Shown here: piece after piece, positions 48,801-56,479 of the stretch
Layout: every line of letters begins with the position of its first letter
Position numbering within the stretch: position 1 is the stretch's first letter
NCBI GenBank assembly: GCA_024639975.1
Contig: JAHEFX010000004.1
Coordinates: 1-60,194 of the forward strand
Direction: 5' to 3'
Origin: a bacterium
GTDB lineage: Bacteria; Actinomycetota; Acidimicrobiia; Spongiisociales; JAENVV01
DNA: 60,194 nucleotides
The notes under the pieces: generated by a model
What the model saw: the letters and a program-made list of their open reading frames with translations, nothing else
Told to the model about the DNA's origin: nothing
Databases searched by the model: none
Translations under genes and position numbers: made by a program

Positions 48801-50078
48801 GTGCTCATCGAGACGCCGCCGACGTTCGAACTCGCCTCACCGATGTATCGGGAGGCGTTGATCCAGTACGACTCGGTCGCCGAGTACGTCGACCTGGACG
48901 ACAACATCCGCCAACGCCTTCGACACCCCCAGCGGTCGATGGTCGTCTCATTCCCCTTCCGGCGCGACGACTACTCCGAGGTCGACACGGTCTACGGCTA
49001 TCGGGTCCAGCACCTGCACACGATGGGACCGACCAAGGGCGGCATTCGCTACGCCCCCGACGTGAACATCGGGGAGGTTGCCGCCCTGGCCATGTTCATG
49101 ACCTGGAAGTGCGCCATCATCGGCCTCCCCTTCGGCGGCGCCAAGGGCGGGGTCCGGATCGACCCGACGACGCTCACCCGCCCCGAGAAGCAGCGGGTGA
49201 CCCGCCGCTACACGTCGGAGATCATCGACTTCATCGGCCCCCATCGCGACATCCCGGCTCCGGACATGGGCACCGATGCCCAGACGATGGCGTGGATCAT
49301 GGACACCTACTCCCAACAGAAGGGCTACTCGGTACCGGCCGTGGTGACTGGCAAGCCTCCCGAGCTGGGCGGATCCGTGGCCCGTCGCGAAGCGACCGGT
49401 CGGGGGGTCATGTCCCTGCTACCGGCGGCCATGGCCCATCTCGGTCTCCCCCTCAGGGACACCCGGGTGGTCATCCACGGCTTCGGCAACGTCGGCAGGT
49501 TCGCCGCCATCGCCGGGGTCGAGATGGGCTGTCGAGTGATCGCCGTCAGCGACGTCAGCGGCGGGATCCACGACCCTGCCGGCCTCGACATCGCGAAGGC
49601 AACGGCCTGGGTGGACGAGCATGGCACCCTCGCCGACTACCCGGACGCCGACCACATCACGAACGACGAGCTGTTCGCCCTCGATTGTGAAGTCCTGGTC
49701 CCAGCGGCGATCCAAGGAGTACTCACGGGCACGAACGCGCCGGACGTCAAAGCGAAGGTGATCCTCGAAGGAGCGAACAACCCGACCACCTCCGAAGCGG
49801 ACGCCGTGTTCAAGGAGAACGGGATCTTCATCGTGCCGGACGTCCTTGCCAATGCGGGTGGCGTCACGGTCTCCTACTTCGAGTGGGTGCAGGACCTCCA
49901 GAACTACTTCTGGTCGGAGAACGAAATCGTTGCCCGTCTTCGCGAGATCATGGGCCGGGCCTTCGACGAGGTGCTCGCCCTATCGATCCGGGAGGGATTC
50001 GACATGCGTACCGCGGCCCTCGTGAAGGGCATCCGACGGGTCGGCGCCGCCAAGGCCGTCCGGGGGATCTACCCCTAG
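48801..50078 (+). CDS. gdhA: Glutamate dehydrogenase
   Basis: The enzyme interconverts glutamate and 2-oxoglutarate with ammonia. The 425-residue protein has the hexameric GDH pattern: KGGIRYAPDVN (about residue 79), the catalytic lysine in PFGGAKGGVRID (Lys115), DIPAPDMGTDAQTMAW (about 152), the nucleotide loop VIHGFGNVGRFAA (about 227) and ILEGANNPTTSEAD (about 322). NAD or NADP preference is not clear. The frame is open far upstream to 47949, but GGAGGG five bases before the GTG at 48801 and the family length decide the start. The gene ends in CTAG, shared with the stop of the convergent gene. Confidence 0.95.
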   Translation: MLIETPPTFELASPMYREALIQYDSVAEYVDLDDNIRQRLRHPQRSMVVSFPFRRDDYSEVDTVYGYRVQHLHTMGPTKGGIRYAPDVNIGEVAALAMFMTWKCAIIGLPFGGAKGGVRIDPTTLTRPEKQRVTRRYTSEIIDFIGPHRDIPAPDMGTDAQTMAWIMDTYSQQKGYSVPAVVTGKPPELGGSVARREATGRGVMSLLPAAMAHLGLPLRDTRVVIHGFGNVGRFAAIAGVEMGCRVIAVSDVSGGIHDPAGLDIAKATAWVDEHGTLADYPDADHITNDELFALDCEVLVPAAIQGVLTGTNAPDVKAKVILEGANNPTTSEADAVFKENGIFIVPDVLANAGGVTVSYFEWVQDLQNYFWSENEIVARLREIMGRAFDEVLALSIREGFDMRTAALVKGIRRVGAAKAVRGIYP

Positions 50079-50722
50079 AAGCCCCGCTGGGGCAACGGTT
50101 CCCCGGTCGTCCACTCCCCTATGGAGGGACCACCGAGGCGGGCCAGGCGCCAGATGCCGTAGAAGTAGGTGCCGGTCAGGAGCGCCACGGTTCCCGGCCA
50201 GCCCCAAAGGATCCCGACCACAGCTTGGACCCAGGCTGCCTCGTCGAGCAGGACGCCTTGGACGAGGGCCCTCGAACCGAAGTAGGCCGCCCAGACGAGC
50301 GTCGTCTCGACGTAGGCCGGTCGCACCTTCGGATGCCGGTACCAGTCGTTCGGCCAGCGACGAAAGATCCTCGAGGTCCAGGCGACCATGGGCAGGCCGA
50401 AGAGGACGCTCACGACGGCCACAAGGGCTATGGCTGCCGATCGCACCACGCCCGGGAGGAAGAAGCCGCCCGCTCGACCCATGAGGAGCGCCAGGCCCGC
50501 GGCCCCGACCACGCCCAGGAGCCCGCCGAGGGCCCAGCCGGCGCTGCGACCGGTGACCCGTCGCCAGACGGTGATGGCGAGCGCGAGGACGATGGCAGTG
50601 GTCGCAGCGATGGGGAGCGACCAACCGGCGAGGATCCCGAAGACCAACACCGGGACTGCTCCGTCGAGGATGGTCCGACCCGCCAGCAGCTCGCGAGCGT
50701 CGGCCCAGAGTTCTTGCACCAT
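50075..50722 (-). CDS. DUF3159 family membrane protein
   Basis: The 215-residue protein has about six membrane helices and the DUF3159 pattern: ILAGWSLPIAATTAIVLALA near the N-terminus, GRAGGFFLPGVVRSAAI (about 95) and PLVGL-like VLFGLPMVAWTS. The function of this actinobacterial family is unknown. ATG 50722 is preferred over the longer frame to 50800, which overlaps the next gene. Its stop (TAG on the minus strand) uses the same CTAG as the gdhA stop. Confidence 0.8.
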   Translation of the reverse strand: MVQELWADARELLAGRTILDGAVPVLVFGILAGWSLPIAATTAIVLALAITVWRRVTGRSAGWALGGLLGVVGAAGLALLMGRAGGFFLPGVVRSAAIALVAVVSVLFGLPMVAWTSRIFRRWPNDWYRHPKVRPAYVETTLVWAAYFGSRALVQGVLLDEAAWVQAVVGILWGWPGTVALLTGTYFYGIWRLARLGGPSIGEWTTGEPLPQRGF

Positions 50723-50753
50723 GTCCGGGATACGGATCTGCGTGCGGCCCGGA

Positions 50754-51566
50754 TCAGTCGGCGAACGCCGGACAGATGTCTTGGAACGAGCACCAATCAC
50801 AGAGGACCGACGTGGACGGCTTCCACGTATCGGTCTCGATCGCGCGGACGATGGAGTCCCAGATCGCCCGCACCTGCTTCTGCACGCCGTCGAGTACTTC
50901 GTCGTTCACCGACATCGAGTACTGGGTGGGCCCGTTCAGGTAGATGAGCCGCAGCTCGACGGGGGTCCGACCCAACCGCTGGCGGATCAACATGGCGTAG
51001 ATCTTCATGGCGAAGAAGGCCGACGCCGCGTAGCGCTCGGGCGGCGCCTTGCCGGTCTTGTAGTCGAGAATCACGAGCTCGCCATCCGGACGCTCGTCGA
51101 TCCGGTCGAGGATGCCACGGATCACCATCCCGTCGAGCTCCTCGACCAGGTCGAGCTCCCGATCCATCGGCACCACCTGCTGGGGGTCCTCGATCCCGAA
51201 GTAGTTGGCGAGCAGCTCCATCGAGGCGACGCCCCAGGCCCGCTCGTCCTCGGCCGTCTCGAACAGGCCCTCGTATTCCTCGCTACCACGAAGCTCGGTC
51301 CACGCCTTGCGGAACAGGTCGTAGAGCACCTCCGGAGCCCGTTCATCGGCGGGCCGGTCATAGAACCACTCGAGGGCGAGGTGGGCGGTGGTCCCGCGGG
51401 CCTGGTGGACGGTGGTCGGCTCGGGCAGCTTGTCGATCGATCGGAACTTGTAGAGCTGCGGGCACTGCTTGAAGTCCGATGCCCGGCTCGGGCTCAGCGT
51501 TGCGAGCACGATGGGTTCGTCGGCGTTGGGGGAGGCGTCGGAGGCGGCTTGGGCGGGGCTGGTCAC
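50754..51566 (-). CDS. RecB-like PD-(D/E)XK nuclease with Fe-S cysteines
   Basis: The 270-residue protein is a free-standing RecB/Cas4-type exonuclease domain. It has LSPSRASDFKQCPQLYKFR (first cysteine, about residue 33), the conserved GTTAHLALEWF histidine (about 60), the catalytic aspartate and DYKTG lysine of GILDRIDERPDGELVILDYKTGK in pieces (about 165-185), and a C-terminal cysteine triad CDWCSFQDIC, which with the first cysteine can hold a 4Fe-4S cluster. It may process DNA ends. The GTG at 51566 fits a -10 box at 7 bases. No helicase partner is adjacent, but adnAB-like genes are 2 kb away. Confidence 0.88.
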   Translation of the reverse strand: MTSPAQAASDASPNADEPIVLATLSPSRASDFKQCPQLYKFRSIDKLPEPTTVHQARGTTAHLALEWFYDRPADERAPEVLYDLFRKAWTELRGSEEYEGLFETAEDERAWGVASMELLANYFGIEDPQQVVPMDRELDLVEELDGMVIRGILDRIDERPDGELVILDYKTGKAPPERYAASAFFAMKIYAMLIRQRLGRTPVELRLIYLNGPTQYSMSVNDEVLDGVQKQVRAIWDSIVRAIETDTWKPSTSVLCDWCSFQDICPAFAD

Positions 51567-51573
51567 GCTCCTG

Positions 51574-51579
51574 ATCGTA
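51574..51579 (-). promoter_or_regulatory. -10 box of the RecB-like gene (TACGAT)
   Basis: On the minus strand TACGAT ends 7 bases before the GTG at 51566. Confidence 0.45.
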
Positions 51580-51706
51580 GGAGGGGGGTCGGACGGAAAC
51601 GCGTATCCATCCCCGGTCCATGCTCGTTTTCGACCAGAGCGCGAAATTCTCACCCGGTTCGCGAAAAGAACGGCCTGATTTCGGGTTCGGGACCCTCCGG
51701 ATGGCA

Positions 51707-51712
51707 TATAGT
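51707..51712 (+). promoter_or_regulatory. -10 box of the structured RNA (TATAGT)
   Basis: TATAGT is the most consensus-like -10 box seen in the window and stands in an A/T-rich patch. It predicts a transcript start near 51719. No good -35 box is recognisable at the standard spacing. Confidence 0.55.
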
Positions 51713-51718
51713 TCCTAT

Positions 51719-52234
51719 TGCACGAACCGGAGCGATCCGGGGAGTGCCGGGACCGGAGCGATCCGGGACCGGGCCGACGATCGGACCATGCGGAACGAGC
51801 GTCGGCGGACCCCCACAGGTCCGCCTCGGCCGGTGCAGCGCCTTCGGGTGGCGATCGGACGGGTGGGTCGGGGAGGCTCCCCCGGGGAGCGGCCTTCGGG
51901 CCGGGCCACGGGGACCGACGGACGGGAGACCGGACGGCGGAGTCGACACTTCGGTGTCGATGGCCACCCGGACTCGACAGTGAAGTGGACGAGAGTCCAC
52001 GGCCCTCGGACGGGGCCCGAAAGGAAGCCGACCGAAGGTTGCCGGAAGACCGGCGGAGCCGACCGCAAGGAAGGCGCCGAACGGAGCTGGCAGGCCGCAG
52101 ACGCAGGCATGGCTGCAGTGGCTGGTCGGAAGCGACCCAGGTCGCCGAAGACAGGCATCAGGCTCACGCTGGATGCCACGGGAGCCCCGAGGGGGCGGAA
52201 GCCGAAAGGCTGAAGCTTTCTCGGGGCTTTCCCA
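51719..52234 (+). ncRNA. Putative large structured non-coding RNA (about 510 nt)
   Basis: From a strong -10 box to a terminal hairpin this stretch contains a dense series of local helices closed by stable tetraloops: two copies of CCGGA-GCGA-TCCGG (51727, 51753), GGCGGACC-CCCACA-GGTCCGCC (51804), GGCC-TTCG-GGCC (51891), TCGACAC-TTCG-GTGTCGA (51943), GTGGAC-GAGA-GTCCAC (51985), GGCCC-GAAA-GG-AA-GCC (52014), GCCGG-AAGA-CCGGC (52041), a GCAA loop at 52065, GGTCG-GAAG-CGACC (52124) and AGCC-GAAA-GGCT (52200). GNRA and UUCG loops at this density are typical of functional RNA. The conserved cores of RNase P RNA, tmRNA and SRP RNA were looked for and not found. Class unknown. Confidence 0.65.
52180..52233 (+). 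terminator. 3' closing hairpin of the structured RNA
   Basis: AGCCCCGAG (52183-52191) pairs with CTCGGGGCT (52220-52228), extended by GGG with CCC at the base, and encloses a GAAA-capped inner hairpin. A short TTT follows the stem. It may close the RNA, terminate it, or both. Confidence 0.5.
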
Positions 52235-52243
52235 TGTCCGGGG

Positions 52244-52714
52244 TCAGTTGGTGAGGTCTGCCACCGTTGCCGCCAGCACGCCCCGGAATGCGGCTGGATC
52301 CACGGAGACGAGGAGGCCGCGCCGACCGCCGTTGACCAGTACCTCGTCGAGGTCGGCAAGCCGTTCATCGCACAGGACCTGCACGCGACGCCGGGTACCG
52401 AACGGCGAGATGCCACCGATCCGGTATCCCGTGACCTTCTCGGCCTGTTCTTCGGTCGCCGGTGCCACCTTCTTGGCGCCGAGCAGGCGTCCGACCGAAC
52501 GCGTCGAGATCTCTCGGTCACCGGGAGCCACGACCAGTACGGGCTCGCCATCGGCTTCGAGCACGATGGTCTTGGCGACCAGTCGGAGCTCGACGCCGAG
52601 GGCTTCGGCTGCGCCGGCCGCCCCGCCGCCGGCGTATCGATACGGATGGGTCCCGAAATCGACGTCGTGACCCCGCAGTTGGCGCGTCGCCGCCGTCTGT
52701 CCGACGCCTGCCAT
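52244..52714 (-). CDS. ybaK: YbaK/EbsC family aminoacyl-tRNA deacylase
   Basis: YbaK proteins hydrolyse mischarged Cys-tRNA(Pro) and relatives. The 156-residue protein has the family elements: HDVDFGTHPY at the start, VAKTIVLEADGEPVLVV with the catalytic lysine (about residue 46), and VTGYRIGGISPFG (about 96), the GGxxP(F/I)G motif. The ATG at 52714 follows the GNAT stop after one base, so the two genes form a pair. The exact tRNA substrate cannot be told within the superfamily. Confidence 0.92.
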   Translation of the reverse strand: MAGVGQTAATRQLRGHDVDFGTHPYRYAGGGAAGAAEALGVELRLVAKTIVLEADGEPVLVVAPGDREISTRSVGRLLGAKKVAPATEEQAEKVTGYRIGGISPFGTRRRVQVLCDERLADLDEVLVNGGRRGLLVSVDPAAFRGVLAATVADLTN

Positions 52715-52715
52715 G

Positions 52716-53288
52716 TCAGTCCGGGGCACTGAAATGGGCGACGACGCGGTCAGCCGCTTCTGCCGCCCACTCGTGGGCGAGGGGCAAGGGCATCTCGGCA
52801 ACGGCCAACGAGTCCTCGACACGGGTCGTCGCCCCGAGCTGTCCGAAGACCTCGATCATCTTGCGATTCTCGGCCAGGACGATGCCGACGAACTCCTCGA
52901 CCCCGTTCTGCATGGCCGTGCGGGCCAGCACCGAAAGAAGGAAGGAGCCGATGCCGAGGCCTTGATAGTCGTCGACGACCGTGACCGCCGCTTCTGCCCT
53001 CGGCTCGCCCTCCAGCCGGACGTAGCGGGCGATGCCGGCCGGACGCAGCTCGCCGTCATCGTCGATCAGACATCCCCAGGCGGCATGGTCGTGCTGGTCG
53101 AGCTCTGTGAGGTAGACGAGCTCGTCCTCGGTCAGCTCACGGACGATCCGGTGGAACCGGAAGTAGTTACTCAGCTCGCTGAGCTGGCTCAGCGCCGTCT
53201 GGAGCATCTCCTTGTCCTCGGGCGCGATCTGGCGGACATGGACCACGACCCCACGCGGGAGCACGACGCGGAGCGGATCGGGCGACAT
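52716..53288 (-). CDS. GNAT family N-acetyltransferase
   Basis: The 190-residue protein has the GNAT fold with the acetyl-CoA loop VDDYQGLGIGSFLL (about residue 110) and the RQIAPEDKEMLQTALSQLS opening typical of acyltransferases fused to or related to the Pat protein-acetyltransferase family. Here the domain is free, without the cAMP or CoA-binding parts. The ATG at 53288 fits a -10 box at 6 bases. It is cotranscribed with ybaK. Substrate unknown. Confidence 0.85.
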   Translation of the reverse strand: MSPDPLRVVLPRGVVVHVRQIAPEDKEMLQTALSQLSELSNYFRFHRIVRELTEDELVYLTELDQHDHAAWGCLIDDDGELRPAGIARYVRLEGEPRAEAAVTVVDDYQGLGIGSFLLSVLARTAMQNGVEEFVGIVLAENRKMIEVFGQLGATTRVEDSLAVAEMPLPLAHEWAAEAADRVVAHFSAPD

Positions 53289-53294
53289 GGGGGA

Positions 53295-53300
53295 ATCGTA
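53295..53300 (-). promoter_or_regulatory. -10 box of the GNAT-ybaK unit (TACGAT)
   Basis: On the minus strand TACGAT ends 6 bases before the ATG at 53288. A divergent -10 box lies 32 bases away. Confidence 0.45.
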
Positions 53301-53332
53301 CGCACGGAGAAGAATCCGTCACACCCTCCCCG

Positions 53333-53338
53333 TACCGT
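53333..53338 (+). promoter_or_regulatory. -10 box of the microprotein gene (TACCGT)
   Basis: TACCGT ends 7 bases before the ATG at 53346; it may also serve the adnA/adnB-like genes downstream. Confidence 0.5.
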
Positions 53339-53345
53339 TTGGTCC

Positions 53346-53465
53346 ATGAAAGAGATCGAAGACATCCTCGAAGAAGCAGGCCTCGAGTTCGAGGTCCTCC
53401 ATGTCGGGCCGGCAGCTCTCTGCACGGGCTGCCTCGACGGCGCAGACCTTCCATTGGCCGCCTAG
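53346..53465 (+). CDS. 39-residue CxxC microprotein upstream of the adnA-like gene
   Basis: A complete short gene encodes MKEIEDILEEAGLEFEVLHV followed by GPAALCTGCLDG and a hydrophobic tail. The leaderless-type promoter at the correct distance, an acidic amphipathic helix and a CTGC pair make it more than a chance frame. It ends 38 bases before the adnA-like gene and could be cotranscribed with it. The CxxC could bind zinc or be redox-active as half of a site completed by dimerisation. No family is known to me. Confidence 0.6.
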   Translation: MKEIEDILEEAGLEFEVLHVGPAALCTGCLDGADLPLAA

Positions 53466-53503
53466 GCGCCACCGACAACACCTGCTATCACCGTCCCCGG
53501 GAC

Positions 53504-56479
53504 ATGACACGACACACCACAGGGGACGAGATCCGGCTGGGACCGGATGAGTGGGACGACGCCATCGCGGCCACCGGAGGGCCCCAGCTGGTCGTCGCCG
53601 GGCCCGGCGCCGGCAAGACCGAGTTCCTGGTCCGGAGGGCCGCACATCTCGTGGCCACGGGCGTCGACCCGAGAACGATCGTCGTCCTCACGTTCTCGCG
53701 GCGTGGTGCGGCCGAGCTGACGACGCGGATCCGACGATCCGTCGATCCGGAGACGCCGGCCCCGCGGGCCGTCACCTTCCACTCCCTTGCTGCCCGGATC
53801 GTCGAAGCGTTCGGCGAGGTGGTCGGCTGGTCCGAGCCGCCGGCGCTCCTCACCGGCCCCGAACAGGTCGACCTGGTCGCCCGCCTCCTCACCGAGCAGT
53901 CGGCGTCGAACTGGCCGGTCGGGTTCCAGCCCTTGCTCGAGTCGAGGTCCTTTGCCGAGGAGGTCACCGACTTCCTGCTCCGGGCCCGGGAGTACACCCT
54001 CGGCCAGGACGACCTGGTCGCGGCGACCGCCGGCAGGGCCGATTGGGTGGCACTCCCCCGGTTCGACCGCGAGTACGACCGGGCACTCGCCGACCAGCAC
54101 CGCCTCGACTACGCCTCCTTGATCCTGGCGGCCACCCGAATCGCCCAGAGCGAGGAGGTCGTCGACCAACTCGCCCGCGACATCAGTCATGTCCTCGTCG
54201 ACGAGTACCAGGACACCACCGCCGCCCAGGCCGACTTCCTCGGGGCCTTGACGGCGGGCTCGTCGAACCTGACCGTCGCTGCCGACCCGTATCAGTCCAT
54301 CTACTCGTTCCGCGGAGCCGCCCTCGAGAACGTCGACCGATTCCGAACCCAGTTCATGGCCCCCGACGGCTCGCCCGCCCGTCGAGTGGTATTGACGACG
54401 TCGTTCCGCGTTCCCGCCGGGATCCTGCGACCCGCCGAGCGGCTCACCGCAGGCGACCTGCCGGGAGCAGCCGGTCCGGTCTCGCCGGCGGGCGATGGCG
54501 GCCGTGTCGACGTTCGGGTGTTCGACCAGCGAACCCACGAAGCCGACTGGATCGCGTCCGAGCTACATCGGCTGCACCTCGTCGAGCAGATCCCTCTGCA
54601 GCGCATGGCGGTGGCCGTTCGGTCCACCCGCCGGCTGCTCCCCGACCTCTCGCGGGCCCTCGAGCGCCGTGGCCTTCCCCACGACCGGCCGGACAGCCGT
54701 CTGGTCGACCACCCCGCCGTCCGGGCGGTGGCCGACATCGTTTCGTTGGCCGCCGACGATGGCTCCCTCTCCGAGGCAGACCAGCGGCGTGCGGCGCGTC
54801 GCCTGCTCCTGGGCCCGCTCGTCGGCCTCCCCCTGGGTGCCGAGCGGGAGGCCCTCCGTGAGCGGGTGGGCTCTCGCGCCGACTGGGCCTCGGTGTTCCG
54901 AGGGATCGGCGAGGAGACCGCCGCGCTCGCCGACCTGATCGACGACGGGAACTGGGCGACCGACTCGGGAGCCGCCGACGGGTTCTGGCACCTCTGGTCC
55001 GGTCTCCCGTCGCTCACCGACCGCTGCCTAGCCGACGACGGTTGGCGAGCCGCCTGCACGTCGTTCTCCCAGACCCTCTCCCAGCTCGCCGAGCGCGACG
55101 CCGGCACCGACCTGGCCTCCTACCTGCGACTGGCCGAAGCCGACGACTTCGAGGCGACGCCGCTGCTCCGCCACGACCCGGCCAACGAGGACCGGCTCGT
55201 CGTCACCACCCTCCACCAACTCAAGGGTCTCCAGTTCGATGTCGTGGTGATCGCCGATGCGGTCGACGGCATTCTTCCCGACCTGCGGCGCTCGGTCTCG
55301 ATCCTCAACACCCACCTCCTCCCGGAGGCCCGCCGAGACCCGGTGGAGGCAGCTCGATTCCGGGTCCAGGAGGAGATGCGCCTCGCCTACACGGCGATGA
55401 CGAGGGCCTCCGAGCGAGTCATCTGGACCGCCACCGCCGAAGGCAAGGACGAGACCGAGGACCGCCCTTCGCGTTTCCTGACGGCGGTCACCGACCGGGA
55501 CCCGGCCCTCACCCAGACAAGCCCCCGACGACCGGTCACTCCCCTGGAGGCCGAAGCCGAGCTTCGACGGACCCTCGGTGACCCGGGGGCCCCGGCCGCC
55601 CAACGCCTTGCTGCAGCCGCCGTCATCACCGATTCCGAGATGCCTCACCTCCGCCCCATCGAGGCGCTGCCGGGCATCCGCGAGCCGGGGCCGACGGCCG
55701 GTCTGATACCCGAGTCAGCCGCCTTCTCGCCGAGCCAGGCCCAGGCCTTCGATGCCTGTCCCCGCTCCTACGCCCTCGGTCGGCATCTCGGGATCGGAGA
55801 CGAGCCCTCGCTCTACATGACGTTCGGAAGCCTGGTCCATGCGGTCGCCGAGCACGCCGACCGAGCAGCCTTGGAACGAGGAACACCCGCCACCGCAAGG
55901 GAGGCCCTTGCGGTTCTCGACGCCAAGTTCCACCCCGGCGACTTCGGGGGCCCGCCGTGGTCAGACCATTGGCACCGGCGCGCCGTCGAGGCCGTGGAGA
56001 ACCTCTACACGATGCCCCCGGGCGCCGGCTCCACGCCGGCCGTGGTCGAGCGACCCCTGGTGCTGGAGATCGATGGCGAGCACTGGCGGGGTCGCGCCGA
56101 CCGCATCGACGCCGACGACGGGTCATTGAAGGTCATCGACTACAAGACCGGCAAGAACCCCGCCAGCGCCAAGGACACGAAGGAGAGCCTCCAGCTCGGC
56201 TTCTACGCGTTGGCGGCCGCAGCCGATCCGGAGGTCGCCGGGCTCGGCACGGTCGACGGAGCCGAGCTGTGGTTCCCGCTGGCGGCACAGAAGCGCGGCT
56301 TCGCAACGCGTCCTTTCGACATGGCCAACCTTGAGGGTGTTCGGGAACGCCTGGCCGAGATCGCGACGTCCATACGCCGGGAGGAGTTCCCGCCGAACGT
56401 GGGAGCGGCATGCGACCGGTGCCCCGTCCGGATCCTCTGCGACGAATGGCCCGAGGGTCGGGAGGCGTTCGTCCCTTGA
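53504..56479 (+). CDS. UvrD-like helicase with C-terminal RecB-like nuclease, AdnA-like
   Basis: The 991-residue protein has a superfamily 1A motor and a nuclease, the layout of each subunit of mycobacterial AdnAB. Motor motifs: VVAGPGAGKTEFLVRRA (residues 30-46), VLTFSRRGAAEL, VLVDEYQDTTAAQ (about 230), motif III altered to ADPYQSIYSFRGA, and VTTLHQLKGLQFDVVV (about 568). The C-terminal domain (about 740-991) has VHAVAEHA, GRADRIDAD and VIDYKTGKNP, so its nuclease looks intact, with cysteines DACPRSY and CDRCPVRILC for a 4Fe-4S cluster. It is coupled to the next gene by a TTGA overlap. It may resect double-strand breaks. Confidence 0.88.
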   Translation: MTRHTTGDEIRLGPDEWDDAIAATGGPQLVVAGPGAGKTEFLVRRAAHLVATGVDPRTIVVLTFSRRGAAELTTRIRRSVDPETPAPRAVTFHSLAARIVEAFGEVVGWSEPPALLTGPEQVDLVARLLTEQSASNWPVGFQPLLESRSFAEEVTDFLLRAREYTLGQDDLVAATAGRADWVALPRFDREYDRALADQHRLDYASLILAATRIAQSEEVVDQLARDISHVLVDEYQDTTAAQADFLGALTAGSSNLTVAADPYQSIYSFRGAALENVDRFRTQFMAPDGSPARRVVLTTSFRVPAGILRPAERLTAGDLPGAAGPVSPAGDGGRVDVRVFDQRTHEADWIASELHRLHLVEQIPLQRMAVAVRSTRRLLPDLSRALERRGLPHDRPDSRLVDHPAVRAVADIVSLAADDGSLSEADQRRAARRLLLGPLVGLPLGAEREALRERVGSRADWASVFRGIGEETAALADLIDDGNWATDSGAADGFWHLWSGLPSLTDRCLADDGWRAACTSFSQTLSQLAERDAGTDLASYLRLAEADDFEATPLLRHDPANEDRLVVTTLHQLKGLQFDVVVIADAVDGILPDLRRSVSILNTHLLPEARRDPVEAARFRVQEEMRLAYTAMTRASERVIWTATAEGKDETEDRPSRFLTAVTDRDPALTQTSPRRPVTPLEAEAELRRTLGDPGAPAAQRLAAAAVITDSEMPHLRPIEALPGIREPGPTAGLIPESAAFSPSQAQAFDACPRSYALGRHLGIGDEPSLYMTFGSLVHAVAEHADRAALERGTPATAREALAVLDAKFHPGDFGGPPWSDHWHRRAVEAVENLYTMPPGAGSTPAVVERPLVLEIDGEHWRGRADRIDADDGSLKVIDYKTGKNPASAKDTKESLQLGFYALAAAADPEVAGLGTVDGAELWFPLAAQKRGFATRPFDMANLEGVRERLAEIATSIRREEFPPNVGAACDRCPVRILCDEWPEGREAFVP

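Larger units (their letters stand above)
51567..52243. other. Protein-free interval of 677 bases
   Basis: No convincing coding frame was found. The left 140 bases hold the divergent promoters of the RecB-like gene and of the RNA candidate; the rest is the structured RNA itself. The interval lies between divergent and convergent genes, so the RNA has its own transcription unit. Confidence 0.7.

Noticed and set aside
51620-52213. A 197-codon open frame across the structured RNA region
   Set aside because: Its product is a low-complexity mix of Arg, Gly, Pro and Lys with no family resemblance, the start lies upstream of the promoter, and the same bases form many tetraloop hairpins. The frame is open only because of high GC.
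51719-52234. RNase P RNA, tmRNA or SRP RNA
   Set aside because: The GAGGAAAGTCC and ACAGAA regions of RNase P RNA, the tRNA-like ends and tag frame of tmRNA, and the GGAAGGAGCAGC-type SRP loop were all searched for by eye and not found.
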